Source: Pseudolactococcus plantarum (GTDB lineage: Bacteria > Bacillota > Bacilli > Lactobacillales > Streptococcaceae). From it: 64,000 nt of DNA. The stretch is taken from positions 1-64,000 of the forward strand of contig NZ_JXJX01000009.1 of the NCBI RefSeq assembly GCF_002441715.1, written 5' to 3'. The notes under the pieces were generated by a model. The model saw only the letters and a list, made by a program, of their open reading frames with translations, did no database searches and had not been told where the DNA came from. Both the position numbers and the translations under genes were made by a program. Each line of letters opens with the position of its first letter. Position 1 is the stretch's first letter. Of this stretch, positions 19,737 to 29,041 are shown one piece after another.

Positions 19737-21017
19737 TTAAATTACTTTAATTGTATTACGTAATGTGAAGCCTTCGAGATTAGAAATTTTATCTGATAAG
19801 CTATCAAATTGGTTAAGATCCATCTGATGTGAGATGATCGCAATCGTTGCGACATCTTCGTTAATCTTATCTTGGAAAACTTGTTCAAACGACACATTCT
19901 CAGCATGGAATAACTCAGCTAAACGTAATAATTGCCCTGACTTATCTTCAGTTTCAATCGCAAAATAATATTTATCTAACAAGTCTTCTTTTTTAGCGTA
20001 AACAGTTTCTCTGACAAATGTATTAAAAGCAGGAGCTGTTTCTGATTTAGAGATATAATGAGACAGTTGAATAATATCTGCCACTACTGAGGCTGCTGTT
20101 GGTTTTTGACCAGCACCTGGTCCATAGAACATCGCTTCACCAATACCGATAGATTCCACAAAAACAGCATTCATTACACCATTAACTGTTGCTAATTGAT
20201 GAGATTTTGGTAAGAAAGTAGGGACAACCTCTGCATAAATACCAGAGTCACGTTCAACAATCTCACCAACAAGCTTAATGACAAACCCAAGTTTTTGAGC
20301 AAGTTTGACATCAGCAGGTGTGATATGACGAATCCCTTCATGACGGACATCATCAAAATTGATCGTCATACCAAAAGCAAACTGACTAAGGATGACCATC
20401 TTATAGGCTGCATCAATACCGTCCACATCATTTGTAGGGTCAGATTCGGCATAGCCTAAACGACTAGCTTCTGCTAGAGCTTCATCATAAGTCCATCCTT
20501 CATCAACCATCTTAGTCATCATAAAGTTACTTGTGCCATTGACAACACCAAGTACTTTTGTGATTTTATCAGAAGTGTAGGAGTTAGCAAGTGTTCTAAG
20601 AATTGGAATACCACCAGCTACTGCTGCTTCATAATAGAGTGCCACTTGGTTATCAGCAGCAACTTTAAGTAATTCAGCACCGTGTAGGGCAAGTAAATCT
20701 TTATTTGCAGTCACAACATGTTTTTTAGCTTGTAGGGCTTGTGTGATAAATGTTTTTGCAGGCTCAATACGTCCCATTAACTCAACAACAATTTGAACAG
20801 AGTCATCTGAAATGATGTCAAGAATATCTGTGACAAAATGATAGTCATGTCCTTGTGCTAATAAGCTATTTTTTTCAGCTTCATCTCTAACTAAAACTTT
20901 AGCAATTGCAATGTCTGTATTAGCTGCTGAGATAATTTTTGCGCCATTTTCTTTTAATAAAAACGGAATACCACTCGCTACTGTACCAAATCCTAATAAA
21001 GCAATATTGACTGTCAT
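19737..21017 (-). CDS. hom: homoserine dehydrogenase
   Basis: A 426-residue NAD(P)-dependent enzyme converting aspartate semialdehyde to homoserine. N-terminal Rossmann motif LGFGTVASGI, the catalytic block VVNGTSNFMMTKM...YAESDPTNDVDGIDAAYK, and a C-terminal ACT domain (about 350-426; FAIETEDKSGQLLRLAELF) for feedback control. First gene of hom-thrB. Confidence 0.95.
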   Translation of the reverse strand: MTVNIALLGFGTVASGIPFLLKENGAKIISAANTDIAIAKVLVRDEAEKNSLLAQGHDYHFVTDILDIISDDSVQIVVELMGRIEPAKTFITQALQAKKHVVTANKDLLALHGAELLKVAADNQVALYYEAAVAGGIPILRTLANSYTSDKITKVLGVVNGTSNFMMTKMVDEGWTYDEALAEASRLGYAESDPTNDVDGIDAAYKMVILSQFAFGMTINFDDVRHEGIRHITPADVKLAQKLGFVIKLVGEIVERDSGIYAEVVPTFLPKSHQLATVNGVMNAVFVESIGIGEAMFYGPGAGQKPTAASVVADIIQLSHYISKSETAPAFNTFVRETVYAKKEDLLDKYYFAIETEDKSGQLLRLAELFHAENVSFEQVFQDKINEDVATIAIISHQMDLNQFDSLSDKISNLEGFTLRNTIKVI

Positions 21018-21039
21018 ACGTAATAAACTCCTTTAAACT

Positions 21040-21150
21040 CATTCATTTATGTTTTGACCTATTCGAGCACTTTTTTGAGCTGATATAGGTTTTATCAGTG
21101 AGGTACAAGCGTTTGTCATCTCACCGTAAAGCATGGTTAGCTAAATTATA
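21040..21150 (-). promoter_or_regulatory. hom leader with promoter -10 and two hairpins
   Basis: TATAAT on the minus strand at 21145-21150 would start an approximately 120-nt leader. The leader contains GTGAG-N3-ACAA-acgc-TTGT-N2-CTCAC and then CTGATA...TATCAG. No T-box sequence is visible. Regulatory role is inferred from structure only. Confidence 0.35.
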
Positions 21151-21199
21151 GCAGAATTTTCAGACTATTTCTATCCTGTCTCAGTATTTCCTGCACTAA

Positions 21200-21790
21200 T
21201 TAGTCAACAAATTGCTCTATCACTTGCCAAGCTTCATCTAACCCAGTTTTATCAAAACTTGAAAAGATGATAAAATCATCGTTACTGTCAAACTGCAATG
21301 CTTTCTTGATCACACTTTCATGTTTATTCCAGCGGCCACGTTTGATTTTATCTGCTTTAGTTGCGACCAAAATAACTGGAATATCGTAGTATTTCAAAAA
21401 CTCATACATCTGGATATCCTCAGCAGACGGCTCATGACGCAAATCTACTAAGCTAACAACTGCACGTAAATTGGGACGTGTCGTCAAGTACTCTTCGATC
21501 AAGGCACCCCATTTTTCTCTCTCTTTTTTAGAGACACGTGCATAGCCATATCCAGGCACATCCACGAAGTGAAGTGTATCATCGATATTAAAGAAATTTA
21601 GCAATTGCGTTTTACCTGGTCGACCAGATGTTCTCGCAAAATTTTTACGATTTAATAGCGTGTTGATAAAACTTGACTTACCAACGTTTGAACGCCCTGC
21701 AAGTGCAATTTCTGGCCAATCTGTTTCAGGATATTGTTTGCTTGAAGCAGCAGATATCGTCAAACTAACATTATGGATGTTAAATTTCAT
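21200..21790 (-). CDS. engB: ribosome-biogenesis GTPase EngB/YsxC
   Basis: A 196-residue small GTPase (from ATG 21790, preferred over an in-frame ATG three codons earlier because it fits the family length). Motifs: G1 [10 protein letters not shown]3 DVPGYG, G4 TKAD. It is essential for 50S subunit assembly in relatives. It sits 45 bp after clpX, separated by a GCGC/GCGTTC-type hairpin at 21819-21840, which may attenuate or terminate partly. Confidence 0.93.
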   Translation of the reverse strand: MKFNIHNVSLTISAASSKQYPETDWPEIALAGRSNVGKSSFINTLLNRKNFARTSGRPGKTQLLNFFNIDDTLHFVDVPGYGYARVSKKEREKWGALIEEYLTTRPNLRAVVSLVDLRHEPSAEDIQMYEFLKYYDIPVILVATKADKIKRGRWNKHESVIKKALQFDSNDDFIIFSSFDKTGLDEAWQVIEQFVD

Positions 21791-21814
21791 GTTTCTCATT
21801 TCTATAAAAACAAA

Positions 21815-21843
21815 GAGCGCATCACGCGTTCTTTTCTTATTTT
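21815..21843 (-). terminator. weak hairpin between clpX and engB
   Basis: AGAGCGC-atca-GCGTTCT-like stem with a T-rich flank; may reduce read-through into engB. Confidence 0.4.
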
Positions 21844-21844
21844 T

Positions 21845-23062
21845 TTAAGCACCGATTAGTAATGGTTCATTAGTGCCTAAAACAGCATCTTCTGTGATGA
21901 CAACTTTTTGAATCCCTGTCATGCTAGGAATTTCAAACATGACATCCATCATGACCTCTTCTATAATCGAGCGAAGACCACGTGCACCTGTTTTACGTTG
22001 AATTGCTTTTTCAGCAATTGCTTTTAATGCACCCTCTTCAAATTCAAGTTCGACATTATCAAAACTTAAAAGACGTTGATATTGTTTGACCAAAGCATTT
22101 TTAGGCTGTGTCAAAATATGGACTAAGTCTTCTTCTGTTAAAGATTCTAAAGCAGCAACGATAGGTAATCTACCGATAAATTCTGGGATTAATCCAAATT
22201 TTTGAATGTCTTCAGCAATAATTTCTTGCATATAAGACATCTCATCAGATAAGGCTTTATTATTGAAGCCAAATCCGATGATTTTCTCACCTAAGCGTTG
22301 TTTAACAATCTCTTCAATACCATCAAATGCACCACCAACAATAAACAAGATATTTTTTGTATCTAGCTGGATCATTTCCTGGTTTGGATGTTTACGTCCA
22401 CCTTGAGGAGGTACACTCGCTACAGTACCCTCTATAATTTTTAATAGTGCTTGTTGAACACCTTCACCTGATACATCTCGTGTAATCGACACATTTTCAG
22501 ATTTTTTCGCAATCTTGTCTATCTCGTCTACATAGATGATGCCACGTTCGGCACGATCAACACTATAATCTGCCGCTTGTAAGAGTTTTAAGAGAATATT
22601 TTCAACATCTTCTCCTACATACCCAGCTTCAGTCAAACTTGTCGCATCAGCAATCGCAAAGGGTACGTTTAAAGATTTTGCTAATGTTTGGGCTAAAAAG
22701 GTCTTACCAGACCCTGTAGGCCCAATCATCAAGATGTTAGATTTTTGCAGTTCTACGTCATCATCTGCTTTACTTGCCATAAAATTAATCCGCTTATAAT
22801 GATTATAAACCGCTACAGATAGTGCACGTTTAGCATTGTCTTGGCCAATGACATAGTCATTTAAAATAGCTAATAATTCTTTTGGTGTTTTGCTATCTAA
22901 TATATCACCAGAAATTTCATCTTTGAATTCCTCACGTAAGATATCCATAGAAAGCGTCACACATTCATTACAGATAAAGACATCACTACCTGCAATAATT
23001 TTCTTAACTTCATCTTGTGATTTACCACAAAATGAACAATAAATTTGATCTTTCGTATTCAT
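21845..23062 (-). CDS. clpX: ATP-dependent Clp protease ATPase subunit ClpX
   Basis: A 405-residue AAA+ unfoldase. N-terminal zinc-binding domain [10 protein letters not shown]...CNEC, Walker A GPTGSGKT (about 118-125), Walker [12 protein letters not shown], sensor and pore motifs (YVGEDVEN). It hands unfolded substrates to ClpP. Gene order dfrA-small ORF-clpX-engB is that of streptococci and lactococci. Confidence 0.95.
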   Translation of the reverse strand: MNTKDQIYCSFCGKSQDEVKKIIAGSDVFICNECVTLSMDILREEFKDEISGDILDSKTPKELLAILNDYVIGQDNAKRALSVAVYNHYKRINFMASKADDDVELQKSNILMIGPTGSGKTFLAQTLAKSLNVPFAIADATSLTEAGYVGEDVENILLKLLQAADYSVDRAERGIIYVDEIDKIAKKSENVSITRDVSGEGVQQALLKIIEGTVASVPPQGGRKHPNQEMIQLDTKNILFIVGGAFDGIEEIVKQRLGEKIIGFGFNNKALSDEMSYMQEIIAEDIQKFGLIPEFIGRLPIVAALESLTEEDLVHILTQPKNALVKQYQRLLSFDNVELEFEEGALKAIAEKAIQRKTGARGLRSIIEEVMMDVMFEIPSMTGIQKVVITEDAVLGTNEPLLIGA

Positions 23063-23095
23063 TTAATCCGAATGTCCTTTTCTATCACTAACAGC

Positions 23096-23266
23096 TTAAA
23101 ACAATGTTTGGTAAACTGCATGTATTGAATTTACTAGATTGGTAAATGCACAGAGTAAAAACAAAATTGCTAACCCAAACTTCTTCTTACGGACACATTG
23201 TATGGCACAAACCAGACAAATCCAAGCTAAAACTGCAGTAAATACGCCAAATATAGATTTTTCCAT
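23096..23266 (-). CDS. conserved small membrane protein between dfrA and clpX
   Basis: A 56-residue frame whose ATG (23266) overlaps the dfrA stop (TAATG). It has two hydrophobic segments (about 5-24 and 30-46) separated by a basic CVRKKK turn. I recall that streptococci carry a similar small gene at this location. Function unknown; translation coupled to dfrA. Confidence 0.7.
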   Translation of the reverse strand: MEKSIFGVFTAVLAWICLVCAIQCVRKKKFGLAILFLLCAFTNLVNSIHAVYQTLF

Positions 23267-23781
23267 TATTTTTTCTTCTCATAAATTTTTACTGTAAAAG
23301 CATATTGATTTGCTTCATCAGCGAGGGAGGTTTTCGTTGAGGTCTCGATAAACTGATCATAATCAATCACATCAGGAAAATAGGTATCTCCCTCAAATTC
23401 ACCTTGTACGATTGTTCGATATAAACGATCGAGATACTGGCTAAATACCTTAAAGATCTCTGCACCACCAATAATATATAAGTCTTTAGCTGTTTCAAGC
23501 TCTTTTTCATGATACCAAGCTAATATATCTTTTGGACTATGAAAAACCAAGACTGACTTATCGGCAACTTGATACGTTTGATCATGTGTAAGGATAACAG
23601 TTGTTCGACCCGGTAAGGTTCTTTGGTTCATACCATCAAAAGTCTTACGACCCATTAAAATAATTTGACCCATGGTTGTCTGTTTAAAATGGTGAAGTTC
23701 AGCCGGTAATGACCATGGTAATCTCCCCTTGACACCTATCAAGCCACGCTCATCTTCTGCCCATATCCCTACAATCATCAT
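23266..23781 (-). CDS. dfrA: dihydrofolate reductase
   Basis: A 171-residue DHFR: I(V)GIWAEDERGLIG, LPWSLPAELHHFK, MGRKTFDG, and YIIGGAEIF. It reduces dihydrofolate with NADPH and is the trimethoprim target. Either of two adjacent ATG codons may start it; a GAGGTGA site precedes them. Confidence 0.93.
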   Translation of the reverse strand: MMIVGIWAEDERGLIGVKGRLPWSLPAELHHFKQTTMGQIILMGRKTFDGMNQRTLPGRTTVILTHDQTYQVADKSVLVFHSPKDILAWYHEKELETAKDLYIIGGAEIFKVFSQYLDRLYRTIVQGEFEGDTYFPDVIDYDQFIETSTKTSLADEANQYAFTVKIYEKKK

Positions 23782-23928
23782 TCACCTCATCATATAAATT
23801 GTCTTTTCTCATTATACCTTAAAACGATAGTTATTTCCATTAATTGACAATATCTATCAATTTGTGTCGCATACTAATCCTCGCTTAATTTGGCAACCGT
23901 ATTACACGCTGTAAATTTTATAAACAAA

Positions 23929-23970
23929 AGAAAACAGACAGAAAGTACTAGGTCTTCCTGCCTGTTTTCT
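23929..23970. terminator. terminator of the ABC/lasso operon
   Basis: AGAAAACAG-a-CAG (23929-23941) pairs with CTG-c-CTGTTTTCT (23958-23970), with T-rich sequence on the minus-strand side. Lies between the last ABC permease (24144) and dfrA; the rest of 23782-24143 has no gene. Confidence 0.7.
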
Positions 23971-24143
23971 ACCTCGAGTTTAGCGATAAATTTCAGATAA
24001 CATGACCAAAGGTTTAACCTCATGCTATACTGCTATGTTTTGATTTGTTTTTTTTGCTTCGAGAAACTATCATATAGCTTATTTAATTTAATCCTGACTT
24101 TTCTAGTTTGTTGAGATTGGTAATTAGGTTTATTTGGTTAAGA

Positions 24144-24875
24144 TCAATGAACATCCCGATGTTGTATCAATAAGAGTGCAATGATAAAGAAAACTATGCA
24201 CCAGATGAGTTGAACAAGTAACCCTTGGTAGATACCTAGTAAAGCTGGCATTTTAATTGAAAAAAACAAATTCATTGTTGCTAAATCAGGTAAGTATTTG
24301 GCAAATTTTGTTATCGCAAATAAGAGTTGACTGAAACCTAAAATTAGCGAGAACATGATGGCTATTGGTATAATTTGTGATTTAGTAATGATTGTTAGAG
24401 ACAGTGTTAACCAAGTCAAAAGTAACCAACTCAAGAAAGCAAGCATCACTTTCGTCATAAAATTGATAATTAAATAAACCGACAACGTCATATGATATTG
24501 AACACTCACAACGCCTAAACATATGATACTTGAGAGTATCGCAATCCCCAAAACAATCAGTGTTAATACAATCATTTTAGACATAACAAGTTTAATCCGA
24601 GAAGGTATGGTTAATAAGGTTGTACGCAAATACGCATTTGAAAATTCTTGCCCCAAAAAACTAGCAGCGATAATCACAACCCCTGCCTGACTTAAAAATA
24701 AATTTCGAAGACCAGCATCTATTAAACTATTAGCTGTTACGATTTGTCCATTACCTACTCCAGAAATAGATAAAATAAAAGGTGCAATGACAACTGTACC
24801 AATGGCTCCAAAAGCACACCATTGATAAGAAAAAAATTTAATCCATTCACTTCGGATGGCAGTTTTTATCATCAA
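24144..24875 (-). CDS. ABC permease, lantibiotic-immunity (LanG) type
   Basis: A 243-residue protein with about six helices, the ABC-2 permease pattern (RSEWIKFFSYQW start, TTLLTIPSRIKLVMSKM loop). It overlaps the upstream permease by 4 bp. Together with the LanE-like permease and the broken ATPase it makes an EFG-type exporter located immediately downstream of the lasso genes, so self-immunity is the natural guess. Independent drug efflux is possible. Confidence 0.7.
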   Translation of the reverse strand: MMIKTAIRSEWIKFFSYQWCAFGAIGTVVIAPFILSISGVGNGQIVTANSLIDAGLRNLFLSQAGVVIIAASFLGQEFSNAYLRTTLLTIPSRIKLVMSKMIVLTLIVLGIAILSSIICLGVVSVQYHMTLSVYLIINFMTKVMLAFLSWLLLTWLTLSLTIITKSQIIPIAIMFSLILGFSQLLFAITKFAKYLPDLATMNLFFSIKMPALLGIYQGLLVQLIWCIVFFIIALLLIQHRDVH

Positions 24876-25657
24876 TAGTTACCTCCGACATCATTTCTTA
24901 CAAATGTATAACCTGCCATGATTAACATAATGCTCAACCATAAAATAAGAATCATGGCACCTTTTAATGGCTCATGAGCTATCGTTTTTACAGGGGTGGC
25001 GGTAATCATATTACTCGCTGCAACGGGTAAATAATTTCCCCAAGACCATCTTTGCGCAAGGTAATTACCAAGATTGTAAATTTGAGGTATTAAAAATACC
25101 AAAGGGACAATCATATGTCGACAAAGCAAGCCAATCGCAAACGCTATAGCTGTTAATAATGTCCACTGAATGACGGTATAGCCAATGAACATCCAAGCGA
25201 TAGGACTTAAGGTTATCGGATTTAACCCTAAACCTGCCATGCCCATATGTGTGACGATTATAGTGATAAACGTCGAAATAAATGATACGACTACTGTAGA
25301 GGCGATAAGCGTGATTATTTTAGCAGAAAAAAGGACTAAACGCCTGCTACTATATAACAAGGTTACGCGTAAATTATGATTTTGATACGCACCAGCACCG
25401 CTAATACCTCCCCAAATCACGATAGGTAAAAGACCAAACTGTGTAGCATCAAATCCAAAATAATCAAGTGGCGGTATAGCCTCTAACAATTCAGGTTGTG
25501 TCTGTGGCGTTGCATCAAGGCCTATAGCAACTAATTGCTTAACTTCCAACAAACCAAATACTGGTTGAATGAGTAAAACAAGGCACAAAATAAGCCACCA
25601 CCCACGACTATGGATGAGTTTATAAAATTCAGTATAAACATTTCTAGCAACTCTCAT
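24872..25657 (-). CDS. ABC permease, lantibiotic-immunity (LanE) type
   Basis: A 261-residue ABC-2 permease (about six helices; ARNVYTEFYKLIHSRGWWLIL start, RVTLLYSSRRLVLFSAKI loop). It overlaps the ATPase gene at its 5' end and the second permease at its 3' end by 4 bp each, so the trio is one transcription unit. Confidence 0.7.
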   Translation of the reverse strand: MRVARNVYTEFYKLIHSRGWWLILCLVLLIQPVFGLLEVKQLVAIGLDATPQTQPELLEAIPPLDYFGFDATQFGLLPIVIWGGISGAGAYQNHNLRVTLLYSSRRLVLFSAKIITLIASTVVVSFISTFITIIVTHMGMAGLGLNPITLSPIAWMFIGYTVIQWTLLTAIAFAIGLLCRHMIVPLVFLIPQIYNLGNYLAQRWSWGNYLPVAASNMITATPVKTIAHEPLKGAMILILWLSIMLIMAGYTFVRNDVGGNY

Positions 25658-26379
25658 CCTTGTACTCCCCCTTCAGTTAATGAAAAGAAAACATCTTCTA
25701 GTTTTTCAATATTTTTCATCACTTCACGAAGTTCACCAGTCGCAACAACTTTCCCTTTACTAATCACAACAACATCATCCGCAACTGCCTCAATTTCTGT
25801 CAAATAGTGAGACGAAAGTAAAACTGTTTTACCTAAATCTGCTTGCTTACGAATGAAATTTCTAAACCATTTGATTCCCATGGGGTCTAACCCATTTGTT
25901 GGTTCATCAAAAACTAGATATTGGGGATTCCCTAATAACGCCGTTGCAATCCCTAACCGTTGTCCTTCTCCTAAAGATAGTGTTCCTAAACGGGAATGAG
26001 ATTTATGAGATAAATCAACGATAGCTAACACTTCAGTAATCCGATCTTTAGGAATATGATTACTAATCGCAATAATTTTTAGGTGTGTCCTTACTTTTCT
26101 AGAAGGTACACCACCAATACCATCAAATGCAGCGCCAACGACAGTTAAAGGGAAATTGAAGTCGCGATAGTTTTGACTGCCAAAACTACCCGTACCAGCT
26201 GTTGCCCGATCTAATCCTAGAAGTATTCTTAATGTAGAACTTTTCCCAGCTCCATTTGGCCCTAGAAAAGCTGTAATGCGTCCTGCTTTAGCTGAAAATG
26301 AAATATTTTATAGTATTTTTTTATTACCATGTTCTTTATAGATGTTTGAAATCAGGATATTATTTTTTGTATTTTCCAA
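25654..26379 (-). pseudogene. BcrA/LanF-like ABC ATPase interrupted by a stop codon
   Basis: A TTG start at 26379 with a good aaaggaga site opens a reading frame of 241 residues with Walker A GPNGAGKSS, an LSLGEGQ signature and Walker B YLVFDEPTNGLDP. The frame is broken by TAA at 26308-26310 (codon 24), just before the Walker A region, where relatives have the residues preceding NISFSAKAG. The 125-residue ORF downstream of 26031 alone lacks Walker A. An A-to-T change of AAA to TAA would explain it, as would a sequence error. It would energise the two permeases. Confidence 0.75.
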
Positions 26380-26464
26380 GTTATGATATCTCCTTTTGTT
26401 TATTTCTTTAACATACAAACGATTTTATTCAGTTAATACCTCTAAGTACTTTCAATTACAATGC

Positions 26465-28755
26465 TCAAATTTCTCTATCAATAAATTGTTCCTTAGCTAA
26501 TTCTCGATATAGGGGAACTGTTGCAATTAACTCATTATGATTCCCTGCCCCAACAACTCTGCCATGTTCTAGAACATAAATGATATCCGAGTCAATTATT
26601 GTGGATAATCGATGAGCAACTACTATGACTGTCTTTTCCCTTTTCAGCTTATCTACTGCTTTTTTCATTGCTTGCTCATTTATACTATCAAGATTAGCGG
26701 TCAATTCATCCAATAATACGATTTCAGCCGATGACAAAAGTGAACGCCCCATTGCTAAACGTTGTCTTTCGCCGCCAGAAAGGTTTGCTCCTGATTCACC
26801 AACTTGCATATCAAGTCCTTTAATATCTCTTTCTAATAAATGGTATAGATTAACTTCTTTTAATACTTTAATACAGTCTAAATCACTAATCCCATTATTC
26901 CCCAAAAGTAAATTATCACGTAACGTACCTGATATTACAGGAGCATCTTGTTCAACATAAGTAATATATTGTCTGAGATTTTCTCTGCTATAATTTCGAT
27001 AATCTTTGCCCTGAATAAATATTCTTCCATCATCAGGGTCATAAAATCTCTCAATTAATTGTAGAATTGTACTTTTTCCAGCACCAGATGGACCGACAAT
27101 TGCTGTTCTCTTTCCTTTTTCAACACGCAATGTCACTTCTTTTAAAACTAATGCGTCATCTATTAACATTGGATCTGAGCCAAATTTTAATTTATTATAA
27201 CCAAAACTAATTTTTTCAAAATAAACTGCGGAATTTTCAGCAATTAAACTTGATTCAAGAGCTATTGCTGGTACAATATCAAAATCGCTCTCCAATGACA
27301 ATTCCAATAACTCTCGAATTCTTGCAAGTGCACCTAATGATTCTCCAATCCCCCCAAATGCGTTAAAAAACTGTCCTACAGGACCAATCATTGTATAAAG
27401 TAGTAAAGCAAATGCAATTAAATCAGATACAGACATTAAGCCAGTTGATACACGGTACCCCCCTATACCTAATACAATTAAACCAGATAACTGGAGAGTC
27501 ATATTGGAAACAGGGGTCATAAAGGATTGAATTTTTGCTAAACGAATTCCTATATTGCGTAATCTCTCTGCTTGTCGTTGGTTTTTGTTTCTTCCATATC
27601 AGTTGAATTTGTAGCACGAATTGTTCTGATAGCATGTAAATCATGTTCAATATCTCCACTTAATTTCCCAAGTCCTTTTTGAGCTAAAAAACTTGCATTT
27701 TGTATTGCTTTACTCATAATTATCGTACCAAAAAATGATAAGCACACTGTTGATAGAGCCATAAAAAATAATAAGTAGTCCCTCAAAATCATTCCTATAG
27801 CTGCACCGATAATTACTACTAAACCACTTGACATAGCAATAGTAACTTGTATAAGAGCCATCCTTAACTTAGAAGAATCACTGCTAACGCTACTTAATAA
27901 GTCACCCACACTTCTGTTATCATATTCATGTATCGGTAACCTTAGTAAATGATTTATTAAACTTTGACGTGCTTCAAAAACAACACCTTCTCCAATTATT
28001 TGAAGTAAATAGTATTGAATAGCTGTGAGAATCTTGGATAGTATTAATACTACAACAATCATTACAATACTCGAATTAATTTTGAAACCTATATATGGTT
28101 GATTTATTAAATCAGCAACAAGATTAGGTTGAACAAGAGTCAATATCGCACTAATTATTCCAAGTATACCTACACAAATAAACTCCCAATCATGTCCATT
28201 GGCAAGATTAAATAACATTCTAATATTCACGGTTGGTGTCGGATTTTGTTGATTTAAAATATCTAACTTCAATTGATTAGGTTCTAAAACTTTTTGATTC
28301 ATATTCTTCAATTCAAACTCCTTTTTAACTATATTGTTTGAGTTATGCTTTACGCATATCGCTTTAGAGTACATTTGAACCTCCGAATATTCTCCGATGG
28401 GTACATCATTTAATTCTACCCAGGCATGAGCTCGAAAAGGCTCTTGAGCATATCCAGTACACCAACTTACTGATTTATGTTGTAACCATAACATTAATAC
28501 GATAGCAAGTGAGCGTCTAAGACATCCTTCTTGACTTCTACACCTATTACTTACAGTGCACACTGCGTTACGAGCTGTTTTAACCTGATCAATCGTTGCC
28601 ACAGTATTTTTCTTTACTAAATATTTTAGTATTTTTTCTATTGTCCCAGGAGACATATGATTAAGAGGACCCGAAAATAGTAAAGCCAGTCGTGCTAAAA
28701 TTTTAGCACCAAAAGGAACTTTTTCTATTTTTTCAGGAAAAAGTTGAATATCCAT
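26465..28755 (-). pseudogene. lasso B2 leader peptidase fused to ABC exporter, frameshifted
   Basis: Residues 1-about 150 are a B2-type transglutaminase-like leader peptidase with Cys78 (GCLRRSL), His110 (RAHAWVEL) and a following Asp (117). The rest is an ABC exporter: membrane domain about 165-500 and NBD with Walker A GPSGAGKST, LSGGERQRLAMGRSLL and VLLDELTANLD. The first frame stops at 27550; the second begins near 27575. Adding one base makes a single 763-residue protein. The A5 run at 27582-27586 is the likeliest place, since A6 gives KNQRQAERLRNIGIRLAK, typical of this transporter region. ATG 28755 overlaps the B1 stop. B2-exporter fusion is unusual. Confidence 0.85.
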
Positions 28756-29003
28756 TATGCCAATTTCATCTCCTTAAGTAAATCCATAAATTGATTGACA
28801 TCAATTTCAGCTTGCTTTTTATCTAAAAAGAAAGTTTTTTCTAATTCGAGTGCCAATTCCTTTACTGTCATTCCTTTACTTAGTCCTTCAAGCATGAGAA
28901 CACCAGTAGCATTTACTTGAAAATAAATCCCTCTACTTTTATCTAAAACCATAGCACCCTCATCTTGATTAATAATTTTAAGTTTTTTTTTTCTTTTGTT
29001 CAT
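28755..29003 (-). CDS. lasso peptide RRE protein (B1, PqqD-like)
   Basis: An 82-residue PqqD-like RiPP recognition element. Motifs: GAMVLDKSRGIYFQVNATGVLMLEGL (winged-helix strand-turn) and a C-terminal helix (ELALELEKTF...INQFMDLLKEM-like). It should bind the leader and present the precursor to the B2 peptidase. It lies 38 bp after the cyclase gene and overlaps the B2 start by one base. Confidence 0.85.
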   Translation of the reverse strand: MNKRKKKLKIINQDEGAMVLDKSRGIYFQVNATGVLMLEGLSKGMTVKELALELEKTFFLDKKQAEIDVNQFMDLLKEMKLA

Positions 29004-29041
29004 TAAATTCTATTCCTTTTTAAATTGAAAACTAAAACAAT

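Noticed and set aside
27423-27659. Minus-strand 78-residue frame across the exporter break
   Set aside because: It is the third frame over the frameshift, with no exporter similarity.
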